From Ramazzottius varieornatus (lineage: Eukaryota; Tardigrada; Eutardigrada; Parachela; Ramazzottiidae), in the NCBI GenBank assembly GCA_001949185.1, contig BDGG01000001.1, positions 7,852,232-7,912,649 on the forward strand: 60,418 bases of DNA, in the 5' to 3' direction. The translations under genes and the position numbers were made by a program. Shown here piece after piece: positions 1 through 10,373 of this stretch. The notes below the pieces were generated by a model. The model was not told the origin of the DNA. It saw only the letters and a program-made list of their open reading frames with translations, and did no database searches. The number at the start of each line of letters is the position of its first letter. The first letter of the stretch is position 1.

Positions 1-1342
1 CCGGCGCCAAAGCGACTAATAGCCCATATGGGTTGTAAGTTACTCATCATAACCGAAAACGATATTTGATAACGGTAGACACAAACAAATATTCTGCTTG
101 GAGTGTACAAACCTGTGCTGGCCTGCATAACCAGTGGAGTGGAATTATTTTCCTGGCCGACGTCCAGCAGTACCGGTCCAAAAGCTGTCACGTTCTGCGG
201 CGTTGGGAAGGAGTGCGAAGGGACATCGACCACACCGAGACGCAAGTTCGGAGGTTGATGTCCGGTCAAGTTCGTAGGAGAAGGTTCAACAGGCTCTGGA
301 GAACGACCGTAGGTAGGAGGACTGGCAGATTGAGCGTACGAGAAGGATGCTTCGGGGTGCGGAACAGGAGGAAGAACGGGAGCGATGTGGTTTGTGGTCG
401 GAAGAGAAACCTCAGGTTCCTCAGTGCGTGTGGCCAGTTCCTCTGTAACAGTTTCAGGGTCGCCTACGACAAAATACTAATGTCAGCAACATCGGGTATA
501 ATCGAACTGTAGTTGAAATTGTTTCGGACAAAATGGAATGTCGACAAATGAATCCGCGTGGAATTTTTATGCCAAGTGGCGTAGGCTTTCGGCCAATAGC
601 CTTGTACACGTGCGCCACTTGGCAGTCCGGCAGTATTGTTTTCCCCACGTCGCGCAACCCCACGTATGGTGACAATGCAAAGGTGCGCCACTCAAGATAA
701 CTACCTGGGTAGAATCATTCGCCGACACCTGAAATATTCTGCAAAAATAAGGTGATAGGGTGACGCACCATAAGGAAATAGTGGAAGGTCCGAGGGTGCA
801 AAGCGTATTTTCTTTCGGCTAAACTGACGAACCAATTTCATACAGTGCCGAAGACCATAGGCTGGCTCCCACGAGTCTTCTCCGGGGCAGTTTTTCCACC
901 TGACGGAATAATGACGTATTCCGCCGTGGAATTTAGAAAACGTAATTTCTTCGACCTCAAAAAGTTCATCCGGCACAGGAAGAGAGATATGACGGGAACG
1001 GGTACACTTCTTACTCCTTTTCACGTCCAGTTCTTCCAAACGCAACCTGACACGTTGATCTACAGCAAACTGGATAAATCTTTCAACCTCGTCCTTTGAA
1101 AAAGACATCACGTCTGAATTCCGCTCGGAATTGGGCATATCTCCATACAATAACCGAACGTCCGAACCTATAATAGAACCACGACAAGATGGACATTTCC
1201 AAGTACTTTTATCCTCGTTAGCCAGTAATTCCTCCAGACACGAATGATGCAGGAAATGGCCACACAGTGAAGCAGCAGGTCTGTGCGCCGGAATTGGGAG
1301 ATACTCCCTCAAACATATGGAGCATTCAGGTTTTTCTCCCAT
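1..1342 (-). CDS. RING-H2 finger plus chromodomain protein with proline-rich tail (3' end off window)
   Basis: Two-exon model: exon 1 is 1342-769, exon 2 is 463-1 and stays open to the window edge. The start is the first ATG of the open frame, at 1342. Residues 7-53 form a RING-H2 finger with ligands C7, C10, C27, H29, H32, C35, C50 and C53, the fold used by E3 ubiquitin ligases. Residues about 128-174 match a chromodomain: FEVEEI, then YSVRWKNC, then SWEP, then a final helix. Two of the three cage aromatics (F128, W149) are present and the third position is Cys. The first exon ends TATG|gtgcgt in phase 1. It joins a tag|GC acceptor that opens a Pro/Ser/Glu-rich frame of at least 154 codons without stops. 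The 305-bp intron holds a hairpin repeat. A role as a chromatin-targeted ubiquitin ligase is inference. The domain calls are firm; the join is fairly good. Confidence 0.66.
541..650. repeat. GTGGCGCA hairpin repeat, copy 1 (intronic)
   Basis: Core arms GCCAAGTGGCG at 571-581 and TGCGCCACTTGGC at 611-623 are inverted around a loop containing GGCCAATAG, the loop motif of other copies. The outer arms are diverged. It lies in the intron of the RING/chromodomain gene. Confidence 0.7.
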
Positions 1343-1348
1343 TTCCAA

Positions 1349-2156
1349 CAGTAATTAAAATCTTCCTGGTGTACATACAATACCCGAACAATATTTCGTA
1401 ATGGTCAGAAGTGATACAATAATATCTAGCGCTGAAACCTTACCAAATTCAGCGACAGATGAAAACTCATATGAGTGCACTAGCAACAGATGTTTGTCTG
1501 TCCGTTCGAAATGCAAAGCGAGTTCGAAGAATGATTTATGGTCGTGTATCAACTCTTATCAAAACAACGCTTCTCCCTTCTCCCTTCTTGCGGCCAAGAC
1601 GGCTATTGTCTTTCGTAAGGCCACCGTCTTGCGTCTATAGCTAGCTATGGCCTTTCTTCTAACGGGATATGCGCATCACGCATATATCTCTGATGCCGTC
1701 GCGGTTGAACTAGCCATGGTGTATGACTGTCTCCTACAACTAGAGGTCTGTCTGGTAGAAGTTCCAGTAGGCATAGTGCCGAGTGTTGCTGTGCGGTTCT
1801 CCAGTGTTTTGCTCGTGTAAGGCACAGGTAATGGCTACAAGATGGGGTCAAGTTGAGCGCTATTATTGCATGAACTTGGGTAGCTCTTACTGCTATAAGT
1901 ACTGTAGTTGACGTTTGGTAGTGCGTGATGCTTGAGCGTATCTGTAAGTGGATACGGTTAAGATCAACTTAATTTCTCGATTTGACTCATACAGTGATCG
2001 TCATGTACATAAGACGGTCGGACACTCAAACAACGGACAAACGGCCAAAGTATTGTAATATTACGGTACCTTCGGCGAAGTCTAGACGCAAAATTTTAAT
2101 CAGGTACCGAAGGAATTAATCTAATTACGTTGTTCGGAAAATGTTAGCCGGCGGAC
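1349..2156. other. Intergenic stretch, no gene recognised
   Basis: No open frame here has splice context or a recognisable domain. A small imperfect palindrome around GATATGCGCATCACGCATAT at 1667-1690 is the only local structure I noticed. Confidence 0.4.
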
Positions 2157-4746
2157 TCACAACGAACAATGAATCGCTACCACCGAGTATGACCATCTGC
2201 TTTGTGATGCTGGCAGTCTCCACCAAAACATAATCTCGCGATAATTGTACTTCGTAAACGTGCTTTTCACGCATCTATTTTCGCAGAAATCTTTTTCACT
2301 GCGAAGCATTAAATTACCAAGCACTAAGGTTTGCAGGACGGATCCGGTGTCGACTGATAGTATGGCCACTATGTTCTTGACGGCAATGGCTTTCCCTGTC
2401 CTTTCAAAGACGATGCTTTCATTTCGGCAGGAGGCCTCGTTGTGTTTCCTTGTTCTTACCGGAATTCCTGCCTCAACCACAGCTCGTTTGAATAGATGAA
2501 TTTCATCATCCGCCTATATGAAGCCGTGGTGGTCCGCGTATGCCATAACGGCTTGGGATATCCGCTTGGATGGAATCTTTTCTGGATTACCAATCAGCCG
2601 ACATATTCCCGAAGGTCCTCTTGCGTAGAAAATTGACTCCGTCATCCCCATAATAGATCTGGCGGTACGTGTGACCAGTTGAGGAACGGATTCATTGCTG
2701 ACTAGTTCTTCGACCATCACAGCGCATTCTGTTAGAGTGCGGAAGTCGTTCATTATGCTCTTCGTGTTGTTATTTAGGGCACGAATGCGCCGACCAATTA
2801 CCCCAATCTGGTTCTCAGGTCCATAGCAGGAAACGTTCTGGAAAGGCCCATGAATTTTGAGGGAAAGAGCCAGGTGTTGAACCAGGTGAAACGAAAACTT
2901 CATTTCCTCTTCTCCGAAATACCGTTCGAATTTCCGCAAAAACACGTTGCTCAGTCTGTCAACGATACTGATATCCATTTCGGAAATGGAGTCTTGCGTG
3001 GATAGCCATGCTATTCTACTGGCCAGACAGAGGAGTGTGGAAGTCTTACGGGACTATGTCTTTCGTGACGTAAGGTGCGCCATGCTGGATGAAAAATCTT
3101 AGCTCGTGGGCTTTCATTTTGTTATACTGGGCGATGCTTCTTGTTTTTTTGACTCGTGACCCGGAACCGCAATACTGAGCCATAAGGTGTCAATCTGTTT
3201 TATCTCACTTTTCGTTAGATTCAACACCTCCCCACCTTCCACTATCTGCCCCAGGAACCATCGAGACAAGCCTTCATCAAACATGTGCATGACGTCGATG
3301 AAAAAGGCGTTCACAGCATCCATCTTCGGCCAGTCGGTAACCAATGAAGGTCTTCGGAATCCTTTTGTTCGCCTTTCATCCAGCAGGTACTTTCGGCGTT
3401 CGGTCGAGAGGGTATCCCACTGCGCAGTCATGTCGACAAAATCTTGGTGGCTTTTTAACGTGGGGTTTTTCACGTATTTGTAGCAGATCTGGTGTGCAAT
3501 GCTTTCGCCCACCTAAGAAAGATGCATTTAGCATATTGAATCAGAATAGATTTTTGGGTCCAGAATATGACGTGCTTTATTTCTTCGGGTCGTGTTACCA
3601 ACCTGCAGACAGTAGATACATCCCTGGCATGCGGAGTGAGACAAATGTCCATTTATGGTGGTGCGTTCCGGTGAATCAGAAAGGAAACCGTGGACGTACC
3701 CCGGAGAGTAATGTTCTTCGCCGAAAGCATCGATCCAGAGTATTGGCAGGAACGTGTTACTGTTCTCGTCCAGTTCTTGCAGCTGGAGGGTCAGTTTCAT
3801 CACGAAACACTCACGATCTTTGGGGAGATCTTCCCCCACCCACACAGCCGCGAGGTGCCACACACAGCGTCTGCCCCGGAGCGGCAAATCTAGAATCTGG
3901 ACGAATATCAGGTACATCTTCTTTGTGCTCTTGCTGAATTCTGCACCATCCGCGTGGAACAGAAAAATTATGTGCGACCTTGGCATGTCCATTTGCTGAA
4001 ATCGGCTTCCATCAGTGACGTCACGCAAAATTCCAGGGACACGTTCTTGACGAGGATCCACAAGCTTACCGTACTTGTGTAGCGCTTCTTCGTTTGTCTT
4101 CTTTCTCACCTGACGCTGGTAGGGGCAGATGTACACTATCTTCACATAATGGTTTCTTTTAATGTTAAGCAGGATCTTCAGTGATCTCGCGCTCTGGGGA
4201 AACTTCATTCGTTTCTTTGGGTCTGTCGGGCTCCATTTCCCATCAATCACCACAGCCATCACTTTGAGAAACTTGCCAAGCGTAGCGTTCGATGTTCCGG
4301 TGCTTTCCGCCACATACAGTAACATACTTCAGACTTGGTTCAGCGTCCAGCCGTCGTTCGGGTCATTTGATGCCATCGGGACAAGCTCTGGTATATCTAC
4401 AGAGAAGGAAGAAAGTGTTAGCTAGTGGTCACGATAACATGAGACTTGTCAAATAAGTCAATTAATCACTTTTGATACCCTCGATTGTTCTGTCCATGTC
4501 TAGCTGTCCCACGCTGCTGTCTATAGTCGTTTTTCCAGCATCATTCCCCTCCTCTTCCTCTCCTTCTTCCGACAATTCTTGATCGACACGGGTTGGTGAC
4601 AGCTGATGAGGATTGCACTCCCTCGATCGCGGTCGCTTACGACCTGGGCTGCCCCGGTCCGTCCCTAATCGATTCTTCTGGCTTTTCACAGCTGCAGCAC
4701 ACTTGGCCTTTAACCTGGAAATTCGGGTATTCTTCTGATACTCCAT
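2157..4746 (-). pseudogene. Decayed tnp2/CACTA-like transposase with DUF4218-like C terminus
   Basis: Exons: 4746-4479 (basic, Glu-rich N terminus), 4396-3603, 3512-3114, then a frame-shifted continuation to 2157. Phases agree at both introns (4478-4397 and 3602-3513). The central exon has an HADGAEFSKSTKKMYLIF segment resembling the first catalytic Asp region of tnp2 transposases, and a CQGCIYC Cys cluster. The third exon has DAVNAFFIDVMHMFDEG, a typical D-x-MH-x-EG block. The last part (FHLVQHL, GPFQNVSCYGPENQIG) matches DUF4218-type C termini. Damage: an in-frame TGA just before the codon for M at 4325, a frame change around 3020-3115, and an in-frame TAG at 2514-2516. It therefore cannot make a full protein. 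The assignment to EnSpm/CACTA-type elements is by motif only; I found no terminal repeats. Confidence 0.72.
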
Positions 4747-5063
4747 TTTTGGGGGTAATGGAAACTCAGTTTCTTAAGAATGACCATAAACCATGTCGAT
4801 ACGGTCAATGACGTAATGCGGGTGTGGTTCTGTTCATTCTGTCTTTTTGCGTTCGTTGAAGTTTCGAGAAGTCACGGGTATTTGGACCGTGTGTGTCTAG
4901 AGTGGCAATTCCAAGTGTAGAGGGATAGTTTACGCACAGCCATAAAGCAGCGTTCAGTCAGAACAACCTGCAAGTTGCACATGGTGATGGTCGGAACCAA
5001 CGGCTAAGTTTTCTTCCCTGGATTTAAATTATTTCATTCCTGTAATCCCCTGCTCACTTTACG

Positions 5064-7228
5064 ATGGATTCTTCCAATCAGACTCGAAAGCGAAAACGGA
5101 GGGACTACAGGACATCGGATCCGGAATCTTCAGCGGTTGTACCGAATTATTCCAAGACAGTGCTCAAAAACACGCAAGATGGTGGATGTATGATTTTTCC
5201 CATTATCACCTTCAAACGGTATGACATCTTGCGACAAACGTATTTACTGACTGTTCGTATTTTGCAGACTGGGTTCTTTTCCACTACGACGATGGGAGTA
5301 ACTACCTTCTGCCACCCACCAGCATCAGTGCGGACATTATTCTGCCGCAGTATCGATTCATCGACGCTGTCAAAGGCGAGGAAATTGTGGCCGTTGGGAT
5401 GAAAGTTCGTGTCTACTGGGACACTGCTCACCCTGTCGGAAAGGCAACTGTCATTTCTGTGGACACTGACCAAGCCAGGATGAACATGCTATTCACCACT
5501 CTCGAACAGACCGCAAAAGAACAGGCGGCAAAGAATAAGGTACTTTCCAAAGATGCCAAGTGCGTTCCCAGTTGCAAATACTTCCAAATTTTTCAGCCCG
5601 TAAACCCTCAAACCCCTAATAGGCTGTTGCCTGCGCAAGTGCGCAAGTTGATGCGACTTATGTTTTTCAGAAGAAGAACGTCACGCCGAAAGCGGGCCAC
5701 AGAATGAAGCATTCGGCAGGGACGGAAAATGTTCGGGTGAAGCGGTCAGCACTCAACCGTAGCCGATTGAATAAAGCAGGCGCAGCTCGTCTATCGGACT
5801 CTGAGAAGGATACGGCTCCAGACAGCGATTCCGCCGACGAGCATGCTCCAGGACCAAAGAAAGCGCCGGTTCGGAAAGCGGTTTCCCTTGAAAGCGGGGA
5901 CGAGTCAGGAATGGAATCTTTCGTCAACAAAGAGAGTGAGACAGAAGGATCGCAGATGTCAAATCGTCTCACCCGTGTCATGTTTCCTGCTGCCCAGTCG
6001 ACCGAAAGAGAGGGTGTGAATGAATCCGGAAAAGAAGAGGAAGAGCAAATTGATGCGGCTGACTTTGACGACGACACTTACAATATCGATAAGGATCCGG
6101 ACAATCGTAAAGGTACGGTGGTAGTCAGTTGTTATATTTCTCAGTTCATTTTAATCAAAATTAAGTTTAGGAATTCCAAAATCAAACTCCTGAAAAGAAA
6201 TCGGATTGGGCGTCTGGGTAGATTTTATTTCTAAACTGCAGGTGGTGGCTTCGCGGATGTCGATGACGAAGGCGACAGCATAGATGGCTCACGCTCGTTG
6301 CAAGGTACTGTATCCCGATCGTTATTTTGGTTTGCGCATGGGAGGCGGTCGAACAAGAACAGCGAGGCTATGGACTAAGATTTCTTGACGATTTTGACAG
6401 GCGGTGGCACTGTATCAGCAGATGACACTCCAAGCTACTCCGAAGAAGAACTAGCGGAGTTCCGAGCGAAACGAGATGAACATCGGAAAGAACTCCAAAG
6501 TAACGAAAACCTACTACGCATTCCCTTATTTTTATATTTAGTTCATCTGGTTAAATTACCATTCACAGAGGCATTACTCAAGAAAGCTGGCGGAACGGCT
6601 GCAATACGGAAGCCGAAGTTAGCAGGTAAGGAAAACGTCGGTTTTCAAAGTGCGATGGTGTAGCATCAGACAGCGTTCACTAATTGTTTATGATCGTAGT
6701 GCCTTCTGTCAACTGGTCATTCCTGCCGAAAGATACCAGAGCCGTCGACCGCAGAGTCTTCCAGCGACTGGATATCCATGGGTCAAAGAAATGCGATATC
6801 TGGGTGAAACAGTCACTCCTCAAAGAGGCTGTGAAGAAGGCGAAGGACATGGACAGCTACGCACAGAAGTTGATGTGGAAGGCTCTGATTTCAGAGGAAG
6901 AGTTGATCGAAGTAGCAAAGCTGAAAGTCAAGGGCGTGGGTTTCGCAAAGCTGTTCGGTACGGGCAACTTCGACGCGTTCTACGGTATGAAATTACTCCT
7001 TTTTCACTCTCCTTTACTTCTCTGCCGATTTCATCTGTCTTCGCAGCTAACTAGTGATTTTTTCTTATAGATCATGTAGTAAAGTATCGGAATCAAAAGG
7101 CCAGCACCGATGGCGGCAAATGGATTAATGAGATGACCACTGCGGGAGGAATGCGAAGGAAGTTCATCAGTTCTTTCGATCGTAACGTGCATCGTATTCT
7201 GAATAACACCAGCAGCACTGTCCAGTAA
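5064..7228 (+). CDS. BEN-domain-like nuclear protein (gene A of a paralogous pair)
   Basis: Eight-exon model: 5064-5181, 5268-5539, 5671-6112, 6242-6304, 6401-6499, 6569-6625, 6700-6984, 7071-7228. This gives 497 residues. All splices use GT-AG; every intron is phase 1 except the second, which is phase 0. The N terminus is basic. It is followed by a small beta-rich module (WVLFHYDDGSNYLLPPTSI, then GMKVRVYW) of the kind found before BEN domains in other animal proteins. The middle is acidic, Ser- and Lys-rich and low complexity. Residues about 365-445 (DIWVKQSLL, YAQKLMWKALISEEELIEVA, GFAKLFG) resemble a BEN domain, a DNA- or protein-binding fold of chromatin repressors. The same exon plan and domains recur in the damaged gene at 18842-20732. 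A nuclear DNA-binding role is inferred. The BEN call is a likeness read by eye and should be profile-tested. Confidence 0.62.
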
Positions 7229-8248
7229 ATTCTGAGCCACGTCGTCGTGTTTAACTTGTTAATGTTGAATCGCCCACTACGTGCAATATTATCTTCCTGT
7301 TGATTTCACGTGTACCAGCGAACGCTACGTTCCAAACCGCCAGTAAAAGCGCACCAACAAGCTTCTGCAGTGCCATCTGTCGTTGATTACTCTCGTAGCA
7401 CAATAATCATTGCGTACTATCGTTCCCGGCAATGATCATTCCTTGTCGGGAAACTGTCCGATGACTTTATTATGAGCCGATGTCAGTCAATATACAGATA
7501 TCTGTTCAAGCTTTTGCATTGTAAAAGTCATCCGCCACTTTCGCTTTCGTCAACGTAGATAATTTTGTCTACGTTTAACGAACATTTTTGTTAAGACTAA
7601 TTCATCCACAAAATAGTCCGCTGGAAAATCTAAAATGGCGTCATCCATGAGAGAAGTGATCGATAGGGGTAGCTCATCATTCTGTCTGATATGCTCAGCC
7701 TAAAGTCAAACAAAAACTAAAAAGCGTAAAACGACGAGCCCGAGGACGAGCTTATAGACAACGGCCTGTTTCATGAGATGCGTGATCATTATTTTGACTA
7801 GATGGATAGGGAAGAAGGTCTAGCACTATGCTGTCCTTCGTTGCTGTTTCTGGTGTTATCGCTTTACGGACTAGTTTTACTGCGCTGTACCGAAGCGTAC
7901 AGTATCTCGAGCATTCGCGAGTATGCTGAATATTGTAATGCTTCATGAAACGCACGCGGTACGTCATGATAGGCTTGAAGTTGAACCCCTGTCCGGAAAT
8001 TATGCTCGAAACGATGTTTCGTAAGTCCAATGTGGTTTATCTACTTTCGTCAAAGCTCGTAAAACGGTTCGGATCGTTAATCCAAGAAACCATTTCTGCT
8101 ACCAAGCTGCCTTGGTTGCGTAAGCTGTTGTGTATCAGTGTTCAAACACTTCACAAAACCATGAAACTCAAGTCCCGACAGTATTCAATCAGCGCTTTCA
8201 TTAGACTGCATGAAATGGCAAAAAGCCCTGTTTGATGACTTGGAAATG
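7229..8248. other. Intergenic stretch between gene A and the small secreted gene
   Basis: No coding frame with splice or domain support. It is the shared 3' flank of two converging genes (plus-strand gene A, minus-strand secreted protein). Confidence 0.4.
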
Positions 8249-8919
8249 TTAGCCGTACTCCGGTGGCGGACTTGGTCCTGGGGCGGCAGCTGGAGCACTT
8301 GCCATCAGTGGCGCCAGAGCAGCGAGAAGCTGTTGCATTTGGGTAATGCTCATAGTACCAGCTTCACCACTGGCGGCTTCGGGCGGACTGACACCTCCTG
8401 CTCCGCTCACTCCACCCGACCGATGTTGTCCGTGAAGGAAGATAGCTGCAAATTCACGTAATTTAATGTCAGAACGATAACGATCCCACCTTACGCAAAC
8501 GACAAGGCCTACGCGTTGTCGTTTACGCGGTTGAATAAAATCCGAAACTTACGTTGCAGCTCCAGGTTTTCCGCGTCTCCGACCTTCGGGTCCACAACGC
8601 GCTGACTATGGGGAGAAGCCTACGGAAAGATAATGCTGTAAAAATTCGCTGCGTCTGCCAGCCACGTCATAGTGTACGTAAATCATCCCCGTGGGTGGAT
8701 GGCATTCATCCCACAACCAACCGGTACGTACACGTGCTTTAGCGGATACAGCGTGTTCTCACAATAGCGAAACTGTTTAGGGATTCGGGGTTCCCAACGC
8801 AAATGCCTTACCCGCTTCACCAAGTTCCTCAGGCCGTTTGGAATACCCGCATTGCAGTATTCACTGAGACATCCCAGTACGGCGAAAACAACAGCAAGGA
8901 GACATATAAGTCTAGCCAT
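8249..8919 (-). CDS. Small secreted protein, Gly/Ala/Pro-rich C terminus
   Basis: Three-exon model: 8919-8728, 8619-8553, 8445-8249, 151 residues, with phases 0 and 1 agreeing at both junctions. The first 24 residues (MARLICLLAVVFAVLGCLSE...) are a strong signal peptide. The mature protein starts with a basic segment (NLVKRVRHLRW), has a single Cys after the signal, and continues with a Gly/Ser-rich stretch. It ends in an Ala/Pro-rich tail (LAALAPLMASAPAAAPGP). No known family is recognised. Its neighbour at 9614 is transcribed divergently and also combines a signal peptide with an Ala/Pro-rich C-terminal part, so the two may be related or co-expressed. The end of exon 1, the donor site and most of intron 1 lie within a MITE copy (8636-8764). 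Extracellular function is unknown. Confidence 0.6.
8636..8764. mobile_element. Diverged copy of TA-flanked MITE spanning a splice donor and intron
   Basis: The left end CTGTAAAAATTCGCTGCGTC matches the end of the 145-bp element at 40366 (CTGTAAAAACCCGCTGCGTC) in all but two positions. The similarity continues for about 45 bases. The right end (GCGGATACAGCG...CACAA) matches the other terminus at roughly three bases in four. The copy covers the 3' end of exon 1 and most of intron 1 of the secreted-protein gene. It ends about 16 bases upstream of that intron's acceptor. Confidence 0.6.
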
Positions 8920-9613
8920 CTTACTACAACGCTTAGAGCCCAGTTACGAAACCCAGCTGGTTACAAGGAAGAAGCGGATTTGGTAATCTTCCTCGATGCA
9001 AAGAAGAGCTTTGTCTTGCTGCTTTGTGTTGCCACTGCTGAGCGGAAATTTACTTCCTTCAACAAGCGAATTTGCTTACTCCATTCAAATCTTCACGTCA
9101 TCAAAAAAACTGCTTTAAAGCTGAAAAGGGCACGACCAGAAATTCACTAAACTTGGAAAAAGACTCGGCAACTCTGATGAGATGGACTCTAAGTCTGGCG
9201 ATCTCTCTTCTGCCATTGTTTCGCGGGCAATTTTGTTCGGGCATTTCGTTCTGTATACGTTTTGAAGTGCCCAGAAAACAGGCGGAACTGATACCCTAAT
9301 GATCACGCCCGAAAACTACCTGCTTCAACGATGAAGATGGACCCGCCTGCTACGAACGAGCTTAACATAGGGCATAATTTAGAAGTGCAAACTGCAAGGC
9401 GCAACAGCACGTTCCACAAAATCAGCAAAAGTTTTCGAGCAAACTCAATTGTTTTTTGCCGAGAACCCGCATCTCTAAGCGTGGCAGATCACCTGTCTTT
9501 GTGCCGAAGCCAAGACCTTTACAGCTTTTGGTCAGGTGCTGTCTTTACGTGATGTTTTGAAGGTGGGAAGACCGGTCCAGATGCTTCGACAGGTTTCCGC
9601 CCGAAGGTCTGTC
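8920..9613. promoter_or_regulatory. Shared upstream region of two divergent secreted-protein genes
   Basis: This 694-bp stretch separates the start codons of two genes reading outward, so it must hold both 5' regions. I see no clear TATA box or other element that I would name. The ORFs in it have no signal peptide or splice context. Confidence 0.35.
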
Positions 9614-10373
9614 ATGGCCGTCCGATGGCCAATATGGACCTCTGTCCTGACCCTCCTTTCTGTCCAACTGGTATCAGGTCACCTTCATATTGAACCACCG
9701 AGCGATGTTGATGCCGCGGACTTAGCGGACAACTCTACGATGTACACCCAAGGTTTCCCGTCTCTTCTATCCCCAGTTTCTCAAACTTGAAATATCGATA
9801 TCTAGGCTATACTCATGCTTTTCACCAAACTAGGTAGAGCGGGTGACTCATTACGTTTGGTACGTCCAGCAAAGCATCGTTCGTCAGAAGCCGACTACCC
9901 GCTCATCCCGGCCATGATGAACGACCCTCTAGGCATCGCTTTTTGTGTGCAACCAGATGACTGGATCGGCTTATCCATACTGGGCATTCTCAAAGTCCAT
10001 CAAATGTTCAAGACGGTTGGTGCACCCCTCACCGAACCTTATCAAGGCCGATCCGAAGGAGGTAAGACGGAACCGTACTTTACAACCTTATTAACCTGAT
10101 CATTTATCGGTGATGCGCTTTTGACTTCAGGTCCTCCGGCTCCGCCCGCTGCTCCAGGACCTGCTGCTCCCGCACCCAGTAATAATTTCAACCCATGGGT
10201 ACCCTATATGATGAGTAAGTTGCTTACGGTTTGAGTTCCATCAAACGTTAAGGTTGTTCCTACATGATTTTGAAAGGGGTCTTGTTATAGTGATGTACAG
10301 CGGTGGTTACGGGCGTGGAGGAGAAAGCGGTCGGGGCCGTGGTGGGTTCCGAGGCGGAGGAGAAAGTGGTTAA
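9614..10373 (+). CDS. Secreted protein with Ala/Pro linker and RGG-type Gly-rich tail
   Basis: Four exons: 9614-9752, 9834-10061, 10131-10214, 10291-10373, all joined in phase 1, 177 residues. The ATG at 9614 is chosen because it gives an ideal signal peptide (MAVRWPIWTSVLTLLSVQLVSG). The frame is open further upstream, with another Met, but that would bury the signal. The mature part has one N-glycosylation sequon (NST), a hydrophobic helix (WIGLSILGILKV) and an Ala/Pro linker. The last exon is almost pure Gly/Arg/Glu/Ser (YGRGGESGRGRGG). RGG tails are usual in nuclear RNA-binding proteins, so one behind a signal peptide is odd. Structural, adhesive or antimicrobial roles are possible but unproved. 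No family is recognised. Confidence 0.6.

Noticed and set aside
66-512. Plus-strand 148-codon frame
   Set aside because: It is the shadow of the minus-strand proline-rich exon, whose composition and splice phase fit the RING/chromodomain gene.
685-769. GGTGCGCCAC and GTGACGCACC as another hairpin copy
   Set aside because: The arms are inside-out relative to the family and only 10 bases pair; the second also forms the splice donor of the RING/chromodomain gene.
8683-8919. A 78-residue secreted protein ending PVGCGMNAIHPRG, slightly reminiscent of the IL-17 C terminus
   Set aside because: The last residues read into the intron; splicing at 8727 gives a better frame continuing through two more exons, so the likeness is accidental.
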